From: JABCPE02 sp963518845
Lineage (GTDB): Bacteria > Bacteroidota > Bacteroidia > Flavobacteriales > Weeksellaceae
Assembly: GCA_963518845.1 (NCBI GenBank)
Contig: CAUQKV010000037.1
Coordinates: forward strand, 1 to 11,770
DNA: 11,770 nucleotides
Direction: 5' to 3'
The notes beneath the pieces were generated by a model. The model was not told where the DNA came from. It worked only from the letters and a program-made list of their open reading frames with translations, and made no database searches. Within the stretch, counting starts at the first letter, position 1, and each line of letters opens with the position of its first letter. Shown here piece after piece: positions 1 to 7,210 of this stretch. A program made the translations under genes and the position numbers.

Positions 1-20
1 GTTCGTTTAATCATTGTTCT

Positions 21-1613
21 TTAATCATTAAATTCACTGATGAAATGGAGTTTCACATTTGGGAATTTCTCCTGTGTCATTGTGATAGTGAATGCAGAAT
101 CTGCTAAAAATACCAGTTGATTATATTTATCTCTCGCTAAAAATCGCTGTTTCAACCTTGCAAATTCCTTGAACTCTTCGGATTTTTCATCAGCCTCTAC
201 CCAGCACGCTTTGTGAATAGAAATCGGCTCGTAGGTGCATTTAGCGCCATACTCATGCTCCAGTCTATATTGGATAACTTCATATTGCAGCGCTCCCACC
301 GTTCCAATAATCTTTCTTCCGTTCATCTCCAGTGTGAAAAGCTGTGCCACACCCTCGTCCATCAGCTGATCTATACCTTTTGCAAGTTGTTTCGCTTTTA
401 GCGGGTCATCATTGTTAATAAAACGGAAATGTTCAGGAGAGAAACTCGGAATTCCTTTAAAGTTCAGCTTTTCCCCAGCCGTGAGCGTGTCCCCGATACG
501 GAAATTCCCCGTATCATGCAGCCCGACAATATCCCCAGGGAAAGACTCATCCACTACTTCCTTTTTATCGGCAAAGAAAGCATTTGGAGAGGAGAATTTC
601 ATTTTCTTGTTTTCCCTTACAAGCAGGTAGTTTTCGTTTCTTTTGAACACACCAGAAACGATTTTCACAAAGGCAAGCCTGTCGCGGTGTTTAGGGTCCA
701 TATTGGCATGAATTTTAAACACAAAACCTGTGAAATTCTGTTCCTCTGGCTTCACGATTCTGCTGTCTGCCTGTTTTGGCTGAGGATTTGGAGCAATGTC
801 AATAAATGCATCCAGCAGTTCTCTCACCCCAAAATTATTCAGCGCCGAACCAAAGAACACAGGCTGCTGCGTTCCTGCCATGTAATCTTCCCTGCTGAAT
901 TTAGGATAAACCGATTCCACCAGCTCCAGCTCATCTCTCAGAGTATTGGCCGCCTTTTCGCCTACGGCTTCATCTATCGCAGCATCATTAATATCATTAA
1001 AGGTAATGCTCTCCCCTACTTTTTGTTTCTTTTCTTCTAAAAACAACTGGATATTATTCTCCCAGATGTTATAAATCCCCTGAAAATCAGCCCCCATACC
1101 GATAGGCAGCGAAAGCGGAACCACAGAAAGCCCAAGTTTCTGCTCCACTTCATCCAGCAGGTCAAAGGCATCTTTCCCCTCTCTGTCCAGCTTATTGATG
1201 AAAACTATCATCGGGATGTTTCTCATACGACACACCTGCACGAGTTTTTCGGTCTGCTCCTCCACCCCTTTTGCGACATCTATCACCACGATTACAGAAT
1301 CCACGGCAGTAAGTGTTCGGTAGGTATCTTCCGCAAAATCCTTATGCCCAGGAGTATCAAGGATGTTGATTTTATGCCCTTTATAGTTAAAAGCCAAAAC
1401 GGAAGTCGCCACGGAAATCCCTCTCTGGCGCTCTATTTCCATAAAGTCAGAAGTTGCACCTTTCTTTATTTTATTAGATTTTACCGCTCCAGCCTCCTGA
1501 ATAGCCCCTCCGAAGAGAAGGAGTTTCTCGGTAAGTGTGGTTTTCCCAGCATCTGGGTGGGAAATAATCCCAAAAGTTTTTCTTTTCTGTATTTCTTGAA
1601 TTAAGTCTGACAT
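21..1613 (-). CDS. prfC: Peptide chain release factor 3 (RF3)
   Basis: This gene encodes a 530-residue cytoplasmic translational GTPase that removes RF1/RF2 from the ribosome after peptide release. The G-domain motifs are visible in order: the P-loop SHPDAGKTT near residue 18, RQRGISV (switch I), DTPGHKDF (G3) and NKLD (G4). SHPDAGKTT and the following KSNKIKKGATSDFMEIE stretch are typical of RF3 rather than EF-G, and the length matches the usual size of about 530. The start is ATG at 1613, giving MSDLIQEIQKRKTFGIISHP as in the family. The stop is TAA at 21-23. The gene stands alone: a terminator hairpin for the upstream lipoprotein gene lies at 1697-1729, so its own promoter should be in 1614-1696, although I see no clean TAnnTTTG there on this strand. 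Nothing is truncated. Confidence 0.97.
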   Translation of the reverse strand: MSDLIQEIQKRKTFGIISHPDAGKTTLTEKLLLFGGAIQEAGAVKSNKIKKGATSDFMEIERQRGISVATSVLAFNYKGHKINILDTPGHKDFAEDTYRTLTAVDSVIVVIDVAKGVEEQTEKLVQVCRMRNIPMIVFINKLDREGKDAFDLLDEVEQKLGLSVVPLSLPIGMGADFQGIYNIWENNIQLFLEEKKQKVGESITFNDINDAAIDEAVGEKAANTLRDELELVESVYPKFSREDYMAGTQQPVFFGSALNNFGVRELLDAFIDIAPNPQPKQADSRIVKPEEQNFTGFVFKIHANMDPKHRDRLAFVKIVSGVFKRNENYLLVRENKKMKFSSPNAFFADKKEVVDESFPGDIVGLHDTGNFRIGDTLTAGEKLNFKGIPSFSPEHFRFINNDDPLKAKQLAKGIDQLMDEGVAQLFTLEMNGRKIIGTVGALQYEVIQYRLEHEYGAKCTYEPISIHKACWVEADEKSEEFKEFARLKQRFLARDKYNQLVFLADSAFTITMTQEKFPNVKLHFISEFND

Positions 1614-1696
1614 ATCTATTTTTAAAATATCTGCAAAAATGGTGATTTTTAATGAAAATATTTACTTTTGCTGCCAAAAAAATTGATAGTAAATTA

Positions 1697-1729
1697 AAAC
1701 CAGCGAATACCGATGATATTCGCTGGTTT
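1697..1729 (-). terminator. Intrinsic terminator of the lipocalin-like lipoprotein gene
   Basis: A perfect 13-bp stem, AAACCAGCGAATA (1697-1709) pairing with 1717-1729 around a 7-nt loop, begins 21 nt past the stop codon at 1750. On the minus strand it is followed by TTTTAATTT, consistent with a rho-independent terminator. On the plus strand the downstream T-richness is weaker (GTTGTTTTAG). Confidence 0.8.
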
Positions 1730-1749
1730 GTTGTTTTAGTTTTAGTGGA

Positions 1750-2214
1750 TTATTGTTTGGTATAAGTGTATCTATCTCCATCACCATCCTTAATCTGCAC
1801 CATTGTATTCCCATTAATCTCTATTTTATATCTAGAACCAGGCGCCCCAGGAGGAAGGAGTGAATTAAAGAAGAATATATCTGTGTTCTTTATTTCATAT
1901 GTTCCTTCAAGCACAAATGCATTTGGATCACTAGGAGCAGCATTACTATAATGTTTATATTTTTTATCCGATTCATAAACATGATATAGTACATAAAGAG
2001 GTGCTGTTTGATAAACTCCATCACTATCTTTCTGCTCATATTTTGTAAGTTTCCATGTTCCTACAACATCCTGAACAGAAACTGATGGTTTCTGTGGTAC
2101 TACTTGCTCATCATCACTACTTCTGCTGCATGAAGTAAGTGAAGTTCCTGCTAAAGCCATCACTCCTACCGCAAGGATAGGAAACATTCCTCTAAATAAA
2201 TTGCTTTTTTTCAT
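1750..2214 (-). CDS. Lipocalin-like outer-membrane lipoprotein, function unknown
   Basis: This is a 154-residue predicted lipoprotein. The N-terminus MKKSNLFRG, a hydrophobic stretch and the lipobox LTSC (Cys29) form an SpII signal peptide. The residues after the cysteine, SRSSDDEQ, are acidic and resemble the surface-export signals reported for flavobacterial lipoproteins. The mature part begins near VVGTWKLTKYEQ, the strand-A signature of small lipocalin-like domains common in Bacteroidota, and continues with beta-rich segments such as GTYEIKNTDIFFF and YKIEINGNTMVQI. An in-frame ATG 12 codons upstream (2250) would put a charged extension before the signal peptide, so I chose 2214. The gene is monocistronic, with a promoter at 2306-2338 and a terminator at 1697-1729. 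The ligand or role cannot be read from the sequence. Confidence 0.85.
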   Translation of the reverse strand: MKKSNLFRGMFPILAVGVMALAGTSLTSCSRSSDDEQVVPQKPSVSVQDVVGTWKLTKYEQKDSDGVYQTAPLYVLYHVYESDKKYKHYSNAAPSDPNAFVLEGTYEIKNTDIFFFNSLLPPGAPGSRYKIEINGNTMVQIKDGDGDRYTYTKQ

Positions 2215-2305
2215 AATTTTTTGAATTTTATGTTTCCTCTGTCTAAACATTGGAAACGGTTAATAAATAGTTAAATCTGTTTGTTGGTTTATCCCTTTTC
2301 CACTA

Positions 2306-2338
2306 CAAATTTACGAACCAATGAAAATAAAAACCAAA
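2306..2338 (-). promoter_or_regulatory. Bacteroidota-type promoter for the lipocalin-like lipoprotein gene
   Basis: On the minus strand, TTTG (2335-2338) is followed after 21 nt by TAAATTTG (2306-2313), which matches the Bacteroidota -33/-7 consensus TTTG...TAnnTTTG. This predicts a leader of roughly 85-90 nt before the ATG at 2214. The assignment rests on consensus matching only. Confidence 0.6.
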
Positions 2339-2372
2339 GCCATACTACTGATATTTATTAGGATTTTGATAA

Positions 2373-2456
2373 AAATTTCAGCCAAACAAAAAACCAATGC
2401 TTTAATTGCATTGGTTTTGCTTTTATGTGTTATGTTCTTTTGGCTAAAAGAAATTT
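2373..2456 (-). terminator. Nested hairpins terminating the lpxK-punA transcript
   Basis: The inner hairpin pairs AAAACCAATGC (2390-2400) with GCATTGGTTTT (2408-2418) over a 7-nt loop. On the minus strand it is followed by TTGTTTGG, a reasonable rho-independent terminator 49 nt after the punA stop. An outer stem encloses it: AAATTTCAGCCAAA (2373-2386) pairs with TTTGGCT (2439-2445) and GAAATTT (2450-2456), leaving a 4-nt AAAA bulge. Confidence 0.75.
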
Positions 2457-2466
2457 GAACTAAATT

Positions 2467-3279
2467 TTAGTATTCTTTTACCAATCCTTTCACGATTTTG
2501 ATAACGCTTGGCATCGCTGTATCAGCAGCTTTCAGCACCTCTTCGTGTGAAACCGCAAAGGCAATCTCCGGTCCACCCAAATCCGTGATGATGGAAATAC
2601 AGAAACAGTCCATTCCCATATGTTTAGCCACGATAACTTCTGGCACGGTGCTCATTCCTACAGCATCTCCACCGATGTAACGAACCAATCCATACTCTGC
2701 TGGTGTCTCAAAAGTAGGCCCTTGTAATGCTACATATACTCCTTTGTGAACTTTTATGCTGTTTCGCTCCGCTACCTGCTCTGCTACTTCTATCATTTTT
2801 CTGTTATACGGCTCGGACATATCCACGAATCTTGGCCCTAATTCATCTATATTTTTCCCACGAAGTGGATGCTCTGGCATCATGTTGATATGGTCTTTTA
2901 CTATCATGATATCAGCCACTCGGAAGTTAGGATTTACTCCTCCAGAAGCATTAGAAAGAATTAAATTTTTAATCCCTAAAAGATGGAAAACACGGAAAGG
3001 GAAAGTCACCTTGTCCATAGTGTGCCCTTCGTAGTAGTGGAATCTACCACTCATCATCAGCACTTTTTTGCCTTCCAGCATTCCGTAGATTAGTTTCCCG
3101 CCGTGCCCTACTACCGTAGTCTGTGGGAAATTAGGAATATCCTTATACTCAAAAACATGGATAGGCTCCACCTCGTCTTTTAATTTTCCTAAACCTGAAC
3201 CCAAAACGATGGCAAAATCTGGTGTATCCTTAATAACTTCTTTAATGAAACTCGCGGTTTCCTTGATTTTCTCTAACAT
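2467..3279 (-). CDS. punA: Trimeric-type purine-nucleoside phosphorylase
   Basis: This 270-residue cytoplasmic enzyme of purine salvage cleaves purine (deoxy)nucleosides with phosphate to free base and (deoxy)ribose-1-phosphate. It belongs to the trimeric (human-type) PNP family. Visible are the phosphate-loop GSGLG (27-31), SGRFHYYEG (77-85, Arg and His of the active site), LSNASGG (108-114), GPTFET with Glu191 (human Glu201) and DAVGMSTVPE (205-214, the Met219/Ser220 region of human PNP). The position matching human Asn243, in ITNK, is Asp233 here (IITDLGG), which bears on base specificity. His245 in SHEE matches human His257. The ATG at 3279 is the only plausible start and lies inside the end of lpxK (38-nt overlap), suggesting translational coupling. 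punA following lpxK is, to my knowledge, a recurrent order in Bacteroidota. Confidence 0.95.
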   Translation of the reverse strand: MLEKIKETASFIKEVIKDTPDFAIVLGSGLGKLKDEVEPIHVFEYKDIPNFPQTTVVGHGGKLIYGMLEGKKVLMMSGRFHYYEGHTMDKVTFPFRVFHLLGIKNLILSNASGGVNPNFRVADIMIVKDHINMMPEHPLRGKNIDELGPRFVDMSEPYNRKMIEVAEQVAERNSIKVHKGVYVALQGPTFETPAEYGLVRYIGGDAVGMSTVPEVIVAKHMGMDCFCISIITDLGGPEIAFAVSHEEVLKAADTAMPSVIKIVKGLVKEY

Positions 3280-4288
3280 AATTTAATATTACCTGATTAA
3301 ACTCTTCTTTATTATTTATCTCTACATTGATAGGCCAGTAGAACAATTTGTCGGTTAATTCCTCAAAATCCATCAGCCTTACATAGTCTTTTTCCGTGGT
3401 AAGGATTAGTTTTTTCTCGTCGAGTTTTTTATACTCTTGGAGCATTTTGTCTATATCTTCTTTTTTAAAAGAATAATGGTCTCTAAACCTCAAATGCTTG
3501 ATTTTATCCGTGTATTTAGAAACTTCTTTTATCAGCTGAGAAGGATTGGCGATGCCCGTTATCAGTAGAACCTCGTATTGATTAAGCATTTTCACGGGTA
3601 TTTTCACTTTTGAGGAAGTGATTTCTTCATCATAATCAATGGACGAGAAAAATACTTTTTGATGTTTTTTAGGTTTAATTTTAGAAATATAATAGAATTT
3701 TTTCTCTTCGGTAAGGTCTTTGGGACACTTGGTAACCATGATGATATCCGCCCTGTCTGCTCCCGCTCTGGACTCGCGGAGATTTCCCGCAGGAAGCAGA
3801 TAATCAGAGAAATACGGGTCACTATAATCGGTCAATAAAATATTAAACCCTGCCTGAATGGCACGATGCTGATAGCTGTCATCCAAGACCAACACTTGCA
3901 GACCAGCCTCCTCTATCAGTCGCTCCGCTCCCACTACTCTATTTTCGCAGACTCCTATTGCGATTCGGTTTTTAAATCTTTGGAAAAGCTGCATAGCCTC
4001 ATCGCCCACCATACGAAAATTACTGTCATAATTTACCATATAGTAGCCTTGGGTCTTCCTTCCATACCCACGAGAAAGCACACCTGCCTCGTAATCATCC
4101 AAAAGAAGTCCCATGAGATACATCACCATGGGAGATTTCCCAGAGCCGCCCACAGACAAATTTCCCACTCCGATGATAGGCGTCTGAAACTTAGTAGACT
4201 TAAAAAGTCCCTTGTCATAAAGCCAATTTCTACAAGTGGTTATCAAGTCGTAGATTAGTGAAAAGGGATAAAAGTACCATCTCTTCAT
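3242..4288 (-). CDS. lpxK: Tetraacyldisaccharide 4'-kinase
   Basis: LpxK phosphorylates the 4' position of the lipid A disaccharide precursor at the inner face of the cytoplasmic membrane. The 348-residue protein starts MKRWYFYPFSLIYDLITT, a membrane-associated N-terminal helix. It then has the P-loop VGNLSVGGSGKSP (about residues 41-53), LSRGYGRK (about 71-78), VGDEAM, whose Asp corresponds to a residue tied to catalysis in the family, and the signature DDSYQHR (136-142; usually DDGFQHR or DDAFQHR). The start is ATG at 4288. The frame is open to a TTG at 4297, but that TTG is part of the predicted -7 box and cannot be the start. It is the first gene of a two-gene operon with punA. Confidence 0.95.
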   Translation of the reverse strand: MKRWYFYPFSLIYDLITTCRNWLYDKGLFKSTKFQTPIIGVGNLSVGGSGKSPMVMYLMGLLLDDYEAGVLSRGYGRKTQGYYMVNYDSNFRMVGDEAMQLFQRFKNRIAIGVCENRVVGAERLIEEAGLQVLVLDDSYQHRAIQAGFNILLTDYSDPYFSDYLLPAGNLRESRAGADRADIIMVTKCPKDLTEEKKFYYISKIKPKKHQKVFFSSIDYDEEITSSKVKIPVKMLNQYEVLLITGIANPSQLIKEVSKYTDKIKHLRFRDHYSFKKEDIDKMLQEYKKLDEKKLILTTEKDYVRLMDFEELTDKLFYWPINVEINNKEEFNQVILNYVRENQGNREFH

Positions 4289-4294
4289 AGGGAG

Positions 4295-4329
4295 CAAAAA
4301 TAAGGATTTTTTCTATTATTTATTAACAA
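4295..4329 (-). promoter_or_regulatory. Predicted lpxK-punA promoter, near-leaderless
   Basis: On the minus strand TATTTTTG (4295-4302) is an exact TAnnTTTG -7 box, with TTG at 4327-4329 as a possible -33 element (24-nt spacer, longer than usual). The box ends only 6 nt before the lpxK ATG, so the transcript would start at or within a few bases of the start codon. Confidence 0.5.
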
Positions 4330-4343
4330 TCCCTAGTTTTTCA

Positions 4344-4351
4344 TACTTTTG
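4344..4351 (+). promoter_or_regulatory. Predicted -7 box of the 4349-5482 lipoprotein gene
   Basis: TACTTTTG followed by CGCCAAA matches the Bacteroidota -7 consensus TAnnTTTG. No clear TTTG lies about 20 nt upstream. The box contains the TTG at 4349-4351, the only canonical start codon available upstream of the signal peptide, so a transcript from this promoter would not contain that TTG. Confidence 0.45.
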
Positions 4352-5482
4352 CGCCAAATTATTTTAAATATAAATAGAAAATTAATCCCATTCCTATTGA
4401 TAGCAGGAGCATTATTGAGCAGTTGTGGAAGCAGCAGAGATGAAGATATAACCAACCCTAATACACCTGGAAATACACAACCATCCAACCCTACAGCGCC
4501 TTCTACACCTACCAATGAAAAACCTAGTGATGAGGAAATAGGAAGAAGAACATATGCACAGGAATGGAAAGCTGGTGTGGACTATCTCAGCGCCATTGAC
4601 ATTGCAGATCTTTACAATAATTCAGCTAATGTAAGTGCAGCACTGAAAAATTCTGTAAAATTCGCAACCCTTACAACTGACCAAAAATACTACACTCTGA
4701 AAGCTGATGATTTGAGTTATTTGACTATCGAAGATATTACATACGATAAACAATATATCTCTTTCTACACTAAGTATAAAGGCATCAAAAGTTCTACAAA
4801 AAGTACATTAAAATTTGATGCTAGAGATTTTTACAACAAACAATTTACCACTGACAACAGCTATGTATCCTCTAAATACATGCGTGGACTCTACGAATCC
4901 TTACCGATAGGGATAGGAAGCCTATTCAGCTACGATAGTCAAAGATATCAAATAAATTATGTTGCCGACTCAAAGGATAGAAGCGATAGCAACAACTCCC
5001 TAAGTCTAAGCATAAAAATCACCGATAAGAAAATATTGGATAGTTCTAAAAACACTTTTGAAATTCATAAAAATGTTGAAGGTTTCAGAACACTGAAAAA
5101 CCTTGCTGATGATTTAGTAATTGGGCACAATTTTGATTTTAGAAGTAAAGTAAAAAATGTAATGGACTCAAATCCTAGTAAAACGGATTTAACTCAATAT
5201 TTAAAAGGTCCTTTTTATAATTATTGGTATGAATATATTTCTATATCACTAAAATCAAAACCTAGTGTAACACTATCTATAGATGGCCAAAGCCCTTTAT
5301 ACAGAACCATTTCAGGACAGAGTGTAGGATATTTGGATATTTATTTGGAACGACCTAGATTTGTTCTTACTTCTGCTGTTATAGATGGAAGAAATCTAGT
5401 TGCAAAAGTAAAATTACAAGATGCTAACGATGGTGTTGTAATCGATAAAGAATACACTATCATCGTTCCTAATGTTAAATAA
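4349..5482 (+). CDS. Lipoprotein of unknown function with a non-canonical start
   Basis: I do not recognise this protein. It has an SpII signal peptide, NRKLIPFLLIAGALLSSC, with lipobox LSSC. A Pro/Thr/Asn-rich linker of about 35 residues follows, then a soluble domain of about 320 residues rich in Ser, Lys and Tyr with no motif I can name. The acidic residues after the cysteine (CGSSRDED) suggest export to the outer membrane or surface. The start is a problem: the coordinates given begin at TTG 4349, which lies within the predicted -7 box. The best-fitting initiation point is ATA at 4370 (ATA AAT AGA AAA, where ATG would be expected), giving 370 residues and a normal signal peptide. The gene is divergent from lpxK and ends in the shared terminator at 5500-5533. 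Confidence 0.75.
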   Translation: MRQIILNINRKLIPFLLIAGALLSSCGSSRDEDITNPNTPGNTQPSNPTAPSTPTNEKPSDEEIGRRTYAQEWKAGVDYLSAIDIADLYNNSANVSAALKNSVKFATLTTDQKYYTLKADDLSYLTIEDITYDKQYISFYTKYKGIKSSTKSTLKFDARDFYNKQFTTDNSYVSSKYMRGLYESLPIGIGSLFSYDSQRYQINYVADSKDRSDSNNSLSLSIKITDKKILDSSKNTFEIHKNVEGFRTLKNLADDLVIGHNFDFRSKVKNVMDSNPSKTDLTQYLKGPFYNYWYEYISISLKSKPSVTLSIDGQSPLYRTISGQSVGYLDIYLERPRFVLTSAVIDGRNLVAKVKLQDANDGVVIDKEYTIIVPNVK

Positions 5483-5499
5483 TTCTAATAGTAGTATAT

Positions 5500-5533
5500 A
5501 AAAAAAGCAATCCAAATTTGGATTGCTTTTTTT
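5500..5533. terminator. Bidirectional terminator, perfect 34-nt palindrome
   Basis: Seventeen bases (AAAAAAAGCAATCCAAA) are followed directly by their exact reverse complement, giving a GC-core stem with an A-tract on one side and a T-tract on the other. It works on both strands and sits between the converging lipoprotein gene (stop at 5482) and the ribonuclease gene (stop at 5536, two bases away). Confidence 0.88.
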
Positions 5534-5535
5534 CT

Positions 5536-7098
5536 TTAATAAGAATGATTCATCAGTTCTTTTTTCTCTTCATTATACAATCTGTACTCTAAATATTTAT
5601 AAGAGTCTCTTGGTATAATGGTCACCCACTTATTGTATTTAAACAACCATTTCATTCTGATGCTTGTAAAAAATCCTTTGGTAAGGTAGGCTTCTACAAA
5701 AGGATGAACATGGAGATACAATTTGCTTTTCTCATGTATCAAGTGGTTTTTGATGGCTTCTTCCATCTGCTCTACTATCACTATCGGAGCACTTATTTCG
5801 CCTATTTCGTTAGGGTTTTCTTCTTTGGTATCTATTATTTTTTCTGGGCGAACCCTTTGTCTTGTTATTTGTATCAGACCAAATTTACTCGGAGGGAGGA
5901 TTTTGTGCCTTGCTTTATCTCTCTTCATCTCCTCTTTCAGATGGTCATAAAGTTCTTTACGATGGTCGGTATTGCTCATATCTATGAAATCCACCACTAT
6001 TATCCCGCCCATATCTCGCAGTCTAAGCTGTCTGGCTATCTCTGTTGCTGCGATTTTATTTACATTTAGGGCATGGCTCTTATTAGCCTGATTTCCTAAT
6101 GATATATTATTACCCGAATTCACATCTATGACATGGAGAGCCTCCGTGTGCTCTATTACTAGATAAGCTCCTTTGGAACCTGGAATATTCACATGTTTCC
6201 CAAAAGACTGTTTCAGCTGTTTTTCTACATTATAATATTCCAAAAGAGGAATATGAGAATCATAATACTGAACTATATTTTTACTTTCAGGAGCGATTAC
6301 TTCTAGGTAATTGCGCATGTCATTTACCATTTGTTCATCATCACAAATGATACTTACAAAGTCTTGGTTAAAATTATCCCTCAAAATAGCAGAAGCCCTA
6401 TCTTCCTCACTAAGGACTTTACAAGGTGTTTTATTTTTTTGGATATTTCTGAAACAAATATTCCATTTCTCTATCAGCTGGTTCATATCATTATGAAGCT
6501 CAGCTACTTTTTTATTTTCTGCTACGGTTCTGATAATCACCCCAAAACCTTCTGGCTTTATACTTTCTATCAAAGTTTTCAGCCTTGTTTTTTCTTGGCT
6601 ATCCTTTATTTTTTTCGATACCGATATTTTTTGGTCAAAAGGAATTAAAACCAAATACCTCCCTGTCAAGGAGATTTGTGTAGATACCCTTGCCCCTTTT
6701 GTGGAAATAGGCTCTTTTGTGATTTGTAGCAGGACTTCATCACCCACAGATAAGACCTTGTCTATCATTCCGTTCTTATCTATCTCTTCCTCTATTGGGA
6801 AGGATTTTAGGCTTGGTGATTGGATTTTTTTATTCAAAATCCCTTTTAATAGGTTTTGGTAAGTTCTAAACTCTGGCCCCAAATCCTGATAATGCAAAAA
6901 GGCATCCTTATCAGAGCCTATATTGACAAAAGCTGCATTAAGGTTCGGTGCTAGTTTTTTTACTTTACCAACGAATAAATCCCCTACTACATACTCACTA
7001 TCTTGTTCCTCCGTATGGAGTTCGAAGAGTCTTCCATCTTCTATTAGAGCAATTTTAGAAGCCTCTTCCTCATAAGATATAATTAACTCTTTCTTCAT
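5536..7098 (-). CDS. rng: Rne/Rng-family endoribonuclease (RNase G type)
   Basis: This 520-residue single-strand-specific endoribonuclease acts in rRNA maturation and mRNA turnover. An S1-like RNA-binding domain spans about residues 38-130 (VGDLFVGKVKKLAPNLNAAF). The catalytic core has the metal-binding aspartates Asp325 in VIDVNSG and Asp370 in VVDFIDM, separated by IARQLRLRDMGG. ITRQRVRPE (411-419) closes the core. The segment where E. coli RNase E carries its CPxC zinc-link reads KEENPNEIGE (425-434) and has no cysteine. There is no RNase E-type C-terminal scaffold. The start ATG at 7098 gives MKKELIISYEEE. The gene lies downstream of HU and the small basic protein gene, separated from them by a terminator at 7146-7188. 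No strong promoter box is visible in 7099-7145, so some readthrough is possible. Confidence 0.95.
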   Translation of the reverse strand: MKKELIISYEEEASKIALIEDGRLFELHTEEQDSEYVVGDLFVGKVKKLAPNLNAAFVNIGSDKDAFLHYQDLGPEFRTYQNLLKGILNKKIQSPSLKSFPIEEEIDKNGMIDKVLSVGDEVLLQITKEPISTKGARVSTQISLTGRYLVLIPFDQKISVSKKIKDSQEKTRLKTLIESIKPEGFGVIIRTVAENKKVAELHNDMNQLIEKWNICFRNIQKNKTPCKVLSEEDRASAILRDNFNQDFVSIICDDEQMVNDMRNYLEVIAPESKNIVQYYDSHIPLLEYYNVEKQLKQSFGKHVNIPGSKGAYLVIEHTEALHVIDVNSGNNISLGNQANKSHALNVNKIAATEIARQLRLRDMGGIIVVDFIDMSNTDHRKELYDHLKEEMKRDKARHKILPPSKFGLIQITRQRVRPEKIIDTKEENPNEIGEISAPIVIVEQMEEAIKNHLIHEKSKLYLHVHPFVEAYLTKGFFTSIRMKWLFKYNKWVTIIPRDSYKYLEYRLYNEEKKELMNHSY

Positions 7099-7145
7099 TT
7101 TTTTGGCTTTCTAATAATACTTTTCTTTTACTTAAATAAACAAAA

Positions 7146-7188
7146 ATATAGTCGGCTCCATTTTCAAAAATAAAAACACCAACTATAT
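7146..7188 (-). terminator. Terminator after the HU / small basic protein genes
   Basis: The arms ATATAGTCGG (7146-7155) and CCAACTATAT (7179-7188) form a 10-bp stem with one G-U pair around a 23-nt A/T-rich loop. On the minus strand the stem is followed by TTTTTGTTTATTT. It lies about 20 nt past the stop of the 30-codon gene and ahead of the ribonuclease gene. Confidence 0.65.
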
Positions 7189-7210
7189 TCTTATGTTTTC
7201 CTACTGAAGA

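Noticed and set aside
429..1040. Plus-strand open frame of about 200 codons opposite prfC
   Set aside because: It lies wholly within the well-conserved RF3 gene, and its product has no recognisable domain and an irregular Phe/Ile/Arg-rich composition. It is the antisense shadow of a real gene.
2215..2250. 12-codon extension of the lipocalin-like lipoprotein
   Set aside because: It would place a charged stretch before MKKSNLFRG and spoil a standard SpII signal peptide.
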